Source: an uncultured Lachnospiraceae bacterium (GTDB lineage: Bacteria; Bacillota_A; Clostridia; Lachnospirales; Lachnospiraceae). From it: DNA of 6,587 nt. How positions within the stretch are numbered: the first letter of the stretch is position 1; each line of letters begins with the position of its first letter. The position numbers and the translations under genes were made by a program. The stretch covers positions 1 through 6,587 of the forward strand of contig CACZHN010000139.1 in assembly GCA_902780985.1 (NCBI GenBank). The letters are read 5' to 3'. The notes beneath the pieces are model-generated. The model did no database searches and was not told the origin of the DNA. It saw nothing but the letters and a program-made list of their open reading frames with translations. Below, piece by piece: positions 1 through 6,587 of the stretch.

Positions 1-23
1 TGTCACTGCTATCTTATGGTTGT

Positions 24-58
24 AGTATATATGGTTTCCGATTTTTGTTCTTTGTCAA
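24..58 (-). promoter_or_regulatory. Weak candidate promoter reading leftward out of the window
   Basis: TTGACA (58-53, minus strand) is a perfect -35 hexamer and sits inside the fourth direct repeat. The best -10-like sequences, TATATA (31-26) and TATACT (29-24), lie 21 and 23 nt away instead of the optimal 17. Suboptimal spacing is common in regulator-dependent promoters, but this one may not be real. No start codon follows on the minus strand before the window ends. Apart from this and the repeats, I see nothing else in the 99 nt after the last gene, including no convincing hairpin terminator. Confidence 0.25.
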
Positions 59-93
59 AGTATTATTAAATTATTATCAAATTATTATCTGAT
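50..93 (-). promoter_or_regulatory. Tandem 11-bp direct repeats, candidate OmpR-family regulator binding site
   Basis: On the minus strand three abutting 11-bp units read ATCAGATAATA (93-83), ATTTGATAATA (82-72) and ATTTAATAATA (71-61). A fourth, degenerate unit CTTTGACAAAG (60-50) matches ATTTGATAATA at 7 of 11 positions. Back-to-back repeats at one helical turn are the known arrangement of OmpR/PhoB-family sites, where each unit takes one winged-helix monomer. The site lies beyond the last kinase gene, so it would serve a minus-strand gene to the left of the window. The A+T-rich setting makes chance similarity possible. Binding by the regulator encoded at 1397-2134 is inference. Confidence 0.4.
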
Positions 94-99
94 ATGATA

Positions 100-1404
100 T
101 TAGCTTAACGGTATTAATAGCCTTACGGTAAATCCGTCGTCACGGCTTTCGGGGATTAATTCTCCGTTCATCTTTTCCATAAGCATCTTTGATATATACA
201 GACCGAGTCCGTTACCCTCTTCACCGCTTTCTACCCATGACTTTCCTCTGTAGAACTTATTGGTTATAAGATTCAGCTCATCCTGAGGTACTCCGGGGCC
301 GAAATCGGATATGCTCATTTCCAGAAAGCCTTCCGACAGTTCATAAGCTATATTAATGCCTGTTCCGGCATATTTATATGAATTGGATATTATATTTCCG
401 ATAACCTGACTCATACGTCTCGTATCTATATTGATGATGACCTCCGGTATACATGCGGATACCACCAGCCCTATATCATCATATTTCTTTATTATACCGG
501 CTAAAACACCGGACTCTTCATCACGACAATTAACTTTAAACTCACCCAGATCATCAAGGGTTGAAGTAAAGAGATCGGACACAAGAACATCAATCTGATC
601 AGCTTTCATATAGATATTATCCAGCTTTTCCATGGTATCCGGATCTGCCTCATCCTTCTTAACTTCCTGTTTTGCCTTCAGAAGTTCCGTTGTAAGCTTT
701 ATTCCCGTGATCGGTGTCTTAAGATCATGACTAAGGGAGGCAACCAGTTCTCTTTCCTTTTTTTGAAGTGCAAGCTCTCTCTTTTTTGATTCGGATAATT
801 CCTCTCTCATTATGTCAAAGCTTTCTGTAAATGCACCGAACAGGTTATTCTTATCCATAGCAAGAGGTTCATCCAGGTTTCCTTCGGCAATCTTTCCCGC
901 AAATTCTTTCATTCTTTTGAAAGGCTGTATGATACGGCTGTTTACATATATTCCGTATCCTATAAGCGCCAGCAGAAAAAGCGCTCCTGCAGCTGCCATG
1001 GCAATAAGAATCTTTATCCTTAGTCTGTCGTATATTCTGCCCACATTGTCATACATGATAACGGTTCCTGTCACCTGACCGTCTACAATAATATACTTAT
1101 AGGGATAGGAGTTTTTGATTGCCGTCTCAACCGTTACTCTTCCTTCGGGAAATTCTCCCGATGTATACAGTCTTTCACCCTCCGGGTTTATGATTGCATA
1201 TCCCGTCGGTACTGTCTTTTCTTCAAGGGATTTTAATTCCGGCCAGTTTTCTTCGGCTGTCCTTGAAATATCGTTCATGGCGATGATCACCGATTCCGTA
1301 GTCGGATCGGTATCTGTCATTCCCGAAGATACTACAGCAAATAATATAATACCGGCTGCATATAATGCCGCAATCCCGATAAGAACTTTAATATATCTAT
1401 TCAT
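100..1404 (-). CDS. HAMP/HisKA sensor histidine kinase, cognate partner of the upstream response regulator
   Basis: This 434-residue protein has the classical layout. A first membrane helix (about 4-26) is followed by an extracytoplasmic sensor of about 100 residues (27-129), whose 'GYAIINPEGERLYTS' strand pair resembles PAS/Cache-like folds. A second helix (about 130-154) leads to a HAMP linker (about 155-208). The HisKA helix has SHDLKTP with His-226. The ATPase has N box 'NIISNSYKYAG' (Asn-341), G1 'DFGPGV' (367-372), F box 'NKFYRG' and G2 'GNGLGL' (397-402). It should autophosphorylate and pass the phosphate to Asp-55 of the regulator. The signal is unknown. The ATG overlaps the regulator's 3' end by 8 nt, which suggests translational coupling. 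The adjacent TTG one codon upstream is a possible but less likely start. The upstream GTGGGG (1415-1420, 10 nt from the ATG) is a weak ribosome binding site. It is the last gene visible in the cluster. Confidence 0.93.
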   Translation of the reverse strand: MNRYIKVLIGIAALYAAGIILFAVVSSGMTDTDPTTESVIIAMNDISRTAEENWPELKSLEEKTVPTGYAIINPEGERLYTSGEFPEGRVTVETAIKNSYPYKYIIVDGQVTGTVIMYDNVGRIYDRLRIKILIAMAAAGALFLLALIGYGIYVNSRIIQPFKRMKEFAGKIAEGNLDEPLAMDKNNLFGAFTESFDIMREELSESKKRELALQKKERELVASLSHDLKTPITGIKLTTELLKAKQEVKKDEADPDTMEKLDNIYMKADQIDVLVSDLFTSTLDDLGEFKVNCRDEESGVLAGIIKKYDDIGLVVSACIPEVIINIDTRRMSQVIGNIISNSYKYAGTGINIAYELSEGFLEMSISDFGPGVPQDELNLITNKFYRGKSWVESGEEGNGLGLYISKMLMEKMNGELIPESRDDGFTVRLLIPLS

Positions 1405-2134
1405 CAATCATATACCCCACGCCCCAGACAGTTTTTATTATCTCAGGCTCCTTAGGATTCTTCTCCGTTTTCTCTCTTAAATGTCTTATATGTACGGCTA
1501 TTGTACCTTCTCCTATATATTCATCCAGCCATACTTTTTTTAATAATTCGTCTTTTGTAATAACTCTGCCTCTGTTTTCCGCAAGATAAAGCATAAGCTT
1601 ATATTCCATCTCTTTAAGCGCGACCTTTTCTCCGTTCATGGTCATAATATGCAGCTTAGTATCGATTTTTAAGGTATCGCTGATATTTATTATGCCGTCT
1701 TTTAAAACAGAACTGCTTTTATCCTCTCCCGAATCCGCTGCATTCAGGGCCAGCTGCCTTGCTTTCTCGTATCTCTGCAGTATGGTCTTAACCTTTGCAA
1801 GAAGTATACTGAGAGTATACGGCTTCTTGATATAATCGTCACCGCCGATATTCAGTGCGATCAGAACATCATCATCACTGGTTCTGGCACTTATAAAAAG
1901 TATCGGCATATCGTAGTTTTCTCTTACCTTTTTACAAAGTTCAAATCCGGATTTATCTCCGAGGTTAATATCCAGAAGAAGCAGTGATACCATGTTTTTA
2001 TCCAGAAACTCCACTGCCTCATCATAACTCGTTACATACGCAGTCTTAACATCAAACAAGTTGAAGTATTCTGCGGTAGACTGAGCGATAACCTTATCGT
2101 CATCTATCATAAGTACTTTGTAATCCGTCTCCAT
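1397..2134 (-). CDS. OmpR/PhoB-family response regulator (receiver + winged-helix DNA-binding domain)
   Basis: This 245-residue protein has the usual length for the family. The receiver spans about residues 5-118. Its acidic pocket is D11-D13 in 'MIDDDK', the phospho-acceptor is Asp-55 in 'LLLLDINLGD', the switch residues are Ser-82 and Tyr-101, and the conserved Lys-104 is followed by Pro-105. A charged linker of some 25 residues (about 119-145) leads to a winged-helix output domain (about 148-243). That domain shows 'LKEMEYKLMLYLAENRGRVI', the recognition-helix region 'GTIAVHIRHLREK', and the wing end 'IIKTVWGVGYMID'. Phosphorylated regulators of this type bind tandem direct repeats with 10-11 bp spacing; such repeats occur at 50-93 in this window. 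The ATG has AGGGAG (2143-2148) 8 nt upstream. The gene starts 17 nt after the pseudokinase stop and overlaps the next kinase gene, its likely cognate partner. All catalytic residues are present. Confidence 0.93.
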   Translation of the reverse strand: METDYKVLMIDDDKVIAQSTAEYFNLFDVKTAYVTSYDEAVEFLDKNMVSLLLLDINLGDKSGFELCKKVRENYDMPILFISARTSDDDVLIALNIGGDDYIKKPYTLSILLAKVKTILQRYEKARQLALNAADSGEDKSSSVLKDGIINISDTLKIDTKLHIMTMNGEKVALKEMEYKLMLYLAENRGRVITKDELLKKVWLDEYIGEGTIAVHIRHLREKTEKNPKEPEIIKTVWGVGYMIDE

Positions 2135-2151
2135 ATCCCTGTCTCCCTGAA

Positions 2152-3633
2152 TTAATCTCTCGGAATCAATATAGACAGCTTAAACACTCCGTTTTCCGTT
2201 TCAACCTTCTCAATTCCGTCATATTTGGAAATAGTAGCTTTCATCTTCTGGGTTCCGTATCCGTGAAGAGATTTATCTTTTTTTGTGGTTACTCTCTCAT
2301 CTTCGAAAAGCTTTAATGCGATCATGGACTTTTCTTCATCTTCCGGCATGGTATTGCAAAGCTTTACCGAAAAGAATTTATCCGTTTTTTTCATGGAAAG
2401 ACTTATCCATCTGTCGGAATCCGGCGGAATCTTCTCGCAGGCTTCTATTGCATTATCCATTGCATTTGCAAAAACACTGCAGACATCCACGGGTTTCATT
2501 CCGAGCCCTCCGTCCACTATTCCGTCTACGGAGAAATGTATTCCCGATTCTTCCATTTTCGTGGATTTCATACCTACTATGCAGTCCAGCATCTCATCTC
2601 CCGTAACGTATTTAGGAGACATAGCACTTACCTCGCCCAGAAGGCTTCCCAGATACTCTCCTGCTTCATCATATTTCTTATCATCATACATTGAAGAAAG
2701 CATAGCAAGATTATTTATGATGTCATATCTGAACATCCTTGTTTCTTCCTGTTTTTTCTTATAATGATTCAGATAATCCAGCTCGGCATATATGTAATTC
2801 TCCTGAACCAAAGTCTTCTCCACGGCATAACGTCTTGATATTACCGCAACGATAATAAAAGGTATTACCAGACCGAAAAGCGGATTTATAATTCCCAGCT
2901 CATATCTTATGTAACGTGCATGATCCGCATCTGTAAGCCCCTCTTTAAACGGCATCATATGAATACCGATCATCAAAGCTTCCCATGCCACAAATATCAG
3001 CCTGTACTTTATACTGATATACATGGTCCTCTGCTTTTTGATCATCCCGAAATACATTGCTGCCATCATGATCAGGATTATGACCAGAAACGATAATATA
3101 CAGTATATGCCGAAAGATACTTTAGACTGATCAAAATCAGTACTTATAGTTTTCATGGTCTTAACGGCTTCCCGTGGATTCCCCCAAAAATATGCCAGCG
3201 CATATGTAGTTTCAAACATTATATAGGATGTATAAGCTATTGTAAGTACCACAGCCTCTATACCGTTAATGATCCAGTTTTTAACAAATACACGTTTTGC
3301 TGTAAACGCAACAAGAATATAGTAAACGCCCCTGCCGATTATAAGATACGTTTTATTATTCAGAAACGTATATATGCTGTCCTGATAAACTTCATTCCAT
3401 GATCTTCTCAATACAATATAATCATGTCCCAGACATACGCCGAAGTATACAACTTCAAATACTATAAAGATAAAGATCGGCATAAGTGTTTTTCTGTTTA
3501 TGTGCCCCTTTTTACCGAAAAAACATATCATAAACATAAGCATACATATTGTATCCAGTACGCCCAGCATTGTATCCAGATTCGAAAAAATACCATATGA
3601 AATTAATGATTTAAACATTTCTTCACATGTCAT
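2152..3633 (-). CDS. AgrC-like GHKL protein with the phospho-acceptor His replaced by Tyr (probable pseudokinase paralogue)
   Basis: This 493-residue protein is collinear with the preceding gene from end to end. Shared marks are the MTC.EMF start, 'YFGMIK.QRTMY' (about 194-205), 'SRRYA.EKTL.QE' before the kinase core, and a very similar C-terminal 200 residues. Six or seven membrane helices are visible (about 20-40, 49-69, 95-113, 120-142, 173-196, 210-228, 245-266). The striking difference is the H box, which reads FRYDIINNL: codon 303 (2725-2727 on the plus strand) is TAT where the paralogue has CAC. The ATPase looks intact, with N box FANAMDNAIEAC (Asn-394) and G box HGYGT (Gly-458, Gly-460). 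It probably still binds ATP but cannot autophosphorylate on the usual residue. By inference it could heterodimerise with the intact paralogue, phosphorylating that partner's His in trans or modulating it. The ATG has TAGGAT about 8 nt upstream. The frame is open throughout, so it is not a decayed gene. Confidence 0.83.
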   Translation of the reverse strand: MTCEEMFKSLISYGIFSNLDTMLGVLDTICMLMFMICFFGKKGHINRKTLMPIFIFIVFEVVYFGVCLGHDYIVLRRSWNEVYQDSIYTFLNNKTYLIIGRGVYYILVAFTAKRVFVKNWIINGIEAVVLTIAYTSYIMFETTYALAYFWGNPREAVKTMKTISTDFDQSKVSFGIYCILSFLVIILIMMAAMYFGMIKKQRTMYISIKYRLIFVAWEALMIGIHMMPFKEGLTDADHARYIRYELGIINPLFGLVIPFIIVAVISRRYAVEKTLVQENYIYAELDYLNHYKKKQEETRMFRYDIINNLAMLSSMYDDKKYDEAGEYLGSLLGEVSAMSPKYVTGDEMLDCIVGMKSTKMEESGIHFSVDGIVDGGLGMKPVDVCSVFANAMDNAIEACEKIPPDSDRWISLSMKKTDKFFSVKLCNTMPEDEEKSMIALKLFEDERVTTKKDKSLHGYGTQKMKATISKYDGIEKVETENGVFKLSILIPRD

Positions 3634-3656
3634 AATACATATCCTAACAATTTAAA

Positions 3657-5132
3657 CTAATTATTCCTCGGAATCATTATCGTCAGATTAAATACTCCGT
3701 TTTCGATCTCGACAGATTCCATTCCCCAGTAACGGGATATTGTAGCCTTCATATTATGAGTTCCGTATCCGTGCAGACTTCTGTCCTTCTTTGAAGTCAC
3801 TCTTTCCCCTTCACCGAAAAGAATGCCGGTAAAAATATTTTTTTCTTCTTCCGGCATAGAATTTCTCAGGATTATTGAGAAAAACTTGTCTGTTCTTTTT
3901 ATCGAAAGACTTATCCATTTATCGCTTCCGGCGGAAAGCTTTTCACATGCTTCGATAGCATTGTCGAATGCATTTGCGAAAATACTGCATATATCCATAG
4001 GCTTCATACCGAGGCCTCCGTCTATAACGCCTTCGAGAGTGAAATCTATTCCCTGCTCTTCCATTTTCGCAGACTTCATACCTACTATACAGTCAAGCAT
4101 CTCATCTCCGGTATTATACTTAGGAGACATGGCTCTGACATCGCCGAGAAGCGTATTCAGATATTCTTTTGCCTTATCGTAATTTTTTTCGTTATGTATT
4201 GCCGAAAGTACTGAAAGGTTATTGATGATATCGTGTCTGAAGGCTCTGGTCTCATTCTGATTCTTTTTATACTGATTAATATAATCCAGCTCGGCGGAAA
4301 TGTAATCCTCCTGTATAAGCGTCTTCTCCAATGCATATCGTCTGGATATGATAGTAACCATCAGGAACGGTACGGCAATACCCATGACAGGCATAACAAT
4401 ACCGAGTTCGTATCCCATATACTTTACTTGTTCTTTTCCGGACACACCCTCAAGCACAGGTACGCACATTATACATATCATGAGAAGTTCCCATAATATA
4501 AACAGTATTCTGTTATTCCATCCCACATACATGGTTCTTTGAGGTTTTATCATGCCAAAATACAGCAGCAGAAATATGCTGAGCATGATAAGAAGATATG
4601 AAAATATAAAGACGTAGGAAAAATTGCTTCCCAGATTTTGATCGGAAAACGTGATCTGAAGCATGTATTCCCTTGGCTTGTTGGTAAAGTACATAGCCGA
4701 ACATACCATTTCCGTCGATATGTATGTTTCAAAAACTATAATCATGATACCCGAAACAAAGCAATTAAGGATTTTATGCTTTGTAAAGGTAAAATATGCG
4801 GAAAAGATAATGGCAAATATAACAAGCCCCATGATCAGCCAGGCGAAGCTCGATCTTTCAAGGAATTTTACAGAACTTTCAACATAAGGCTCATTCCATG
4901 TTTTCATTAAAACAAAATAATTATAAATAAGACAGATGAGATTTATTCCGGTTACACCACCGGCCATGATCCATACCGGCATGAAAGTCTTTCCGGTAAT
5001 CTTTCCTTCGCTTCCCAGAAAGCACATCATCAGCATAATGACCGAGAGTATACAGAATCCCTCACCTATATAGGAAATGCATGAAAGCACACTTCCTCCG
5101 AACATTTGCCAAAACATTTCTTTACAAGTCAT
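3657..5132 (-). CDS. AgrC-like membrane sensor histidine kinase (GHKL ATPase), intact phospho-acceptor His
   Basis: This 491-residue protein has six or seven membrane helices (about 20-40, 51-71, 95-116, 122-143, 172-193, 207-226, 244-263). A linker helix beginning 'SRRYALEKTL' then leads into the kinase core. The dimerisation/phospho-acceptor motif is FRHDIINNL, with His-300. The ATPase has an N box FANAFDNAIEAC (Asn-391) and a G box HGYGT (Gly-455, Gly-457), the layout of AgrC-type (HPK10) kinases with a HATPase_c_5 domain. The G box ends in Thr where these kinases usually have Leu. The protein would autophosphorylate in response to a ligand sensed in the membrane domain; the ligand is unknown. 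I place the start at ATG 5132: it has GGAGAG 9 nt upstream, and its MTCKEMF matches MTCEEMF at the start of the downstream paralogue. An upstream TTG (5153) would add seven residues but has no good ribosome binding site. No LytTR partner regulator is in the window. Confidence 0.85.
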   Translation of the reverse strand: MTCKEMFWQMFGGSVLSCISYIGEGFCILSVIMLMMCFLGSEGKITGKTFMPVWIMAGGVTGINLICLIYNYFVLMKTWNEPYVESSVKFLERSSFAWLIMGLVIFAIIFSAYFTFTKHKILNCFVSGIMIIVFETYISTEMVCSAMYFTNKPREYMLQITFSDQNLGSNFSYVFIFSYLLIMLSIFLLLYFGMIKPQRTMYVGWNNRILFILWELLMICIMCVPVLEGVSGKEQVKYMGYELGIVMPVMGIAVPFLMVTIISRRYALEKTLIQEDYISAELDYINQYKKNQNETRAFRHDIINNLSVLSAIHNEKNYDKAKEYLNTLLGDVRAMSPKYNTGDEMLDCIVGMKSAKMEEQGIDFTLEGVIDGGLGMKPMDICSIFANAFDNAIEACEKLSAGSDKWISLSIKRTDKFFSIILRNSMPEEEKNIFTGILFGEGERVTSKKDRSLHGYGTHNMKATISRYWGMESVEIENGVFNLTIMIPRNN

Positions 5133-5136
5133 AAAA

Positions 5137-6438
5137 CTAAACTCTCCAAACAAAAGGCTTTTCTTTCTTTATTGCCAATAATACAAAATAAAATAGCATT
5201 ATGAATAAAATGAATCCTATTTCCATACCGATAGCCATACCCGCAAGGGATATCTGACCGAATACAAATGCAAGGATTCCCGGCAGAACGCCTAAACCTG
5301 CGATCATACATATCAAAGAACGTGCAGCCCTTTCGGTATGACCGTAAAAAACCGCCGGGATACGTATCATACATATCATAATCGGCGAAAGCGAAAGTAT
5401 TCTTAATACAAAAGCTGCCTGATCGGCTTTATTTGCGTAATCTATATTAAATATCCTTACAAACCACGAGGCAAATATAAGGATCAGTATCGTTAATATC
5501 ACACTTTCAACGACTGCAGCCTTGATCGAATCCATAACTCCGTTTCTTGCAGTATTTCTTTTCTGTCTCGGAAATGCATAATCTATGAGCCGGCCTTCGT
5601 AATTTCCGATTCCGTGAGAAAGGAATATCAGAGCCTCGATCATATTTATCACTACCGATACTACGACTATTCCGAAATTTTCATATTTCTTTACCGCTAA
5701 AAAGTTTACAACAAACTGAAGTATTATAACAGATAAAAAAGAAGAAGAATCTCTCAACCCGAACATAAAGGCTTCGGCAAAAACACTTCCATCGAATACG
5801 ATGGTAAATTTCGGTATTCTCTTTAATCTCGGGAAATGCAGGCATAATATCAATATAGCCGGAAGCATCGATATACCCGTGGCAAAAGACGTACCTCTCA
5901 CTCCCATGGATTTTATCAAAACCGATGAAAGTATAATATTTGCAGCCAGCGATATAATGCTTGCGATAACACATATCACTGTTCCGCCGGTAGCAAATGC
6001 AAATGCAAAAAGAAATAGAAAAACAGGACAAAGCAGAACACTTACGCTTCTTCCTGTCAGATATTCCAGAGTAATCGGATACTCCTGTATTCCACCGGCC
6101 ACAAGATCAACCAGAGTTTTTCTGCCCACAAGCATAACCGTAGCTAGTATAAAGCCCAGCATAACACTTGTCCATAAACCCTGGCTGAAACTTATATCGG
6201 CTCTTTTTCTGTCTTTCGCTGCCTTTGCATTTAAATATGCACGTACGGCACCTGTGCATAAAATACCGCTGAGAAACGGTACGCACCATAAAATCGGTTC
6301 CGAAAGATTTTTAGCGGCAAACGCCGTATCATTATAATGTCTGCTTAAAACTACTTCATCTACAAACAGATTGATCACATTTATCAGAATGACAAAAGTC
6401 GTCGAAAGAAATATAGGCCAAAATTTAATCTTTTTCAT
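5137..6438 (-). CDS. MATE-family (MOP superfamily) membrane transporter
   Basis: This 433-residue protein is hydrophobic along nearly its whole length. About twelve membrane helices can be read, near residues 6-26, 47-65, 86-106, 131-150, 152-175, 184-202, 224-249, 254-276, 305-328, 341-361, 372-392 and 397-423. The two halves of six are separated by a charged cytoplasmic loop at 203-220, as in MATE proteins of about 450 residues. Typical MATE features are Asp-27 near the end of the first helix, followed by 'TAFAAKNLSEP' where the family has 'alaA..l..P', and 'MGVRGTSFATGIS' (178-190) ahead of helix 6. MATE proteins export drugs or metabolites in exchange for Na+ or H+; related MOP members flip lipid-linked sugars. 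The substrate cannot be told from sequence. The ATG start is preceded by AAAGGG (6448-6453) with 9 nt spacing. The TAG stop is 4 nt before the next ATG. Family fairly sure, substrate unknown. Confidence 0.8.
   Translation of the reverse strand: MKKIKFWPIFLSTTFVILINVINLFVDEVVLSRHYNDTAFAAKNLSEPILWCVPFLSGILCTGAVRAYLNAKAAKDRKRADISFSQGLWTSVMLGFILATVMLVGRKTLVDLVAGGIQEYPITLEYLTGRSVSVLLCPVFLFLFAFAFATGGTVICVIASIISLAANIILSSVLIKSMGVRGTSFATGISMLPAILILCLHFPRLKRIPKFTIVFDGSVFAEAFMFGLRDSSSFLSVIILQFVVNFLAVKKYENFGIVVVSVVINMIEALIFLSHGIGNYEGRLIDYAFPRQKRNTARNGVMDSIKAAVVESVILTILILIFASWFVRIFNIDYANKADQAAFVLRILSLSPIMICMIRIPAVFYGHTERAARSLICMIAGLGVLPGILAFVFGQISLAGMAIGMEIGFILFIMLFYFVLLAIKKEKPFVWRV
5142..5147 (-). promoter_or_regulatory. 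Ribosome binding site that fixes the start of the His-containing GHKL kinase
   Basis: The minus strand reads GGAGAG, 9 nt before ATG 5132 and inside the last codons of the transporter gene. It lies downstream of the alternative TTG at 5153, so it can only serve the ATG. This agrees with alignment of the two paralogues' N termini. Its position suggests that translation of the kinase is coupled to termination on the transporter gene. Confidence 0.7.
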
Positions 6439-6444
6439 CTGTCA

Positions 6445-6587
6445 CTACCCTTTACGTCTCTGTTTGCCTTTACTTTCATAATACCTTTGTTTCTCCTCAT
6501 ACATCATGGTATCTGCCATCTTATATATCTCGTCCAGAGAATTACTTCTCTTTTTCATTGCATAACCGATGGAACAGGAATACTCCG
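6445..6587 (-). CDS. C-terminal end of a GGDEF-domain protein (probable diguanylate cyclase), partial
   Basis: Reading leftward from the window edge, the frame gives 46 residues and a TAG stop. It starts two bases inside the edge with EYSCSIGYAMKKR and continues through DEIYKMADTMMYEEK to a basic tail ending QRRKG. The S-x-G-x-A strand, followed by a helix with 'ADxxMYxxK', is the standard end of the GGDEF fold, which makes cyclic di-GMP from two GTP. The GGDEF active-site loop, the inhibitory RxxD site and any sensor domain lie outside the window, so activity cannot be judged. The stop is 6 nt before the transporter start, and the ribosome binding site of that next gene lies inside the end of this one, so the two are probably co-transcribed and translationally coupled. 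The family call is strong. Whether it is an active cyclase or a degenerate receptor is unknown. Confidence 0.85.
   Translation of the reverse strand, partial: EYSCSIGYAMKKRSNSLDEIYKMADTMMYEEKQRYYESKGKQRRKG
6448..6453 (-). promoter_or_regulatory. Ribosome binding site of the MATE transporter
   Basis: AAAGGG on the minus strand ends 9 nt before ATG 6438. It overlaps the last codons of the GGDEF gene, which points to a shared transcript and coupled translation. Confidence 0.55.

Noticed and set aside
1..60. The plus-strand frame from position 1 as the end of a converging gene.
   Set aside because: The short translation before the stop near position 67 shows no recognisable motif and the region is A+T-rich intergenic in character. 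It cannot be supported from this window.
61..99. Rho-independent terminator after the HisKA kinase.
   Set aside because: Only a weak 5-bp A/T inverted repeat (TATCA...TGATA) with a 10-nt loop is present, without a G+C stem or a proper T tract.
1405..1407. TTG one codon upstream of the HisKA kinase ATG as the true start.
   Set aside because: The ATG is directly adjacent and is the stronger initiator. The difference is one residue and nothing in the sequence favours the TTG.
2283..2764. Two overlapping plus-strand open frames opposite the pseudokinase ATPase domain.
   Set aside because: They are antisense to a well-supported conserved domain, and a similar antisense frame occurs opposite the paralogue (3823-4182), as expected from shared coding constraint on the minus strand.
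2152..3633. The Tyr-303 gene as a pseudogene.
   Set aside because: The frame is intact, the ATP-binding motifs are conserved, and the start and ribosome binding site are good. Loss of the His alone does not indicate decay.
3634..3656. A hidden AgrD-like peptide gene between the two GHKL kinases or in the other gaps.
   Set aside because: The gaps are at most 23 nt, too short for any peptide precursor.
5133..5153. Extension of the His-containing GHKL kinase to TTG 5153, adding seven residues and a 17-nt overlap with the transporter gene.
   Set aside because: The GGAGAG site lies between this TTG and the ATG at 5132, and the paralogue starts at the equivalent of the ATG. The shorter form is better supported.
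5801..6337. Plus-strand open frame of 178 codons.
   Set aside because: It lies wholly antisense to the MATE gene, shows no recognisable domain, has no convincing ribosome binding site, and its composition is what the complement of a membrane protein gives.

Overview
The window comes from a low-to-moderate GC Gram-positive bacterium, most likely a clostridial member of the Lachnospiraceae (Butyrivibrio-like). This is inferred from base composition, AGGAG-type ribosome binding sites, densely packed signalling genes and AgrC-like GHKL kinases; nothing in the window fixes the species. It is chromosomal in character. I see no insertion sequence, phage gene, CRISPR array, tRNA or rRNA.

Every gene lies on the minus strand, so transcription runs from right to left. 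In that order: (1) the last 46 residues of a GGDEF (diguanylate cyclase) protein cut by the right edge (6445-6587); (2) a MATE/MOP-superfamily multidrug-type transporter (5137-6438); (3) an AgrC-like membrane GHKL histidine kinase with an intact phospho-acceptor His (3657-5132); (4) its tandem paralogue, in which that His is a Tyr (2152-3633); (5) an OmpR/PhoB-family response regulator (1397-2134); (6) a HAMP/HisKA sensor histidine kinase overlapping the regulator gene (100-1404). The gaps are 6, 4, 23 and 17 nt, followed by an 8-nt overlap, and no terminator is visible between genes. The six genes could therefore be one transcript, which would put c-di-GMP turnover, export and two kinds of phosphorelay input together.

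Genes 5 and 6 form a complete classical two-component system: extracytoplasmic sensor, HisKA kinase, Asp-55 receiver and winged-helix output. Genes 3 and 4 are of the type that normally phosphorylates LytTR regulators, but no LytTR regulator and no AgrB/AgrD-like gene is present here. The most notable feature is the tandem kinase / His-less pseudokinase pair placed directly upstream of an unrelated OmpR-type pair.

The only non-coding stretch is the 99 nt at the left edge, beyond the last gene. It carries three 11-bp tandem direct repeats plus a fourth degenerate copy. That is the helical-phase layout of an OmpR/PhoB-family binding site, and it lies upstream of whatever minus-strand gene may follow outside the window.
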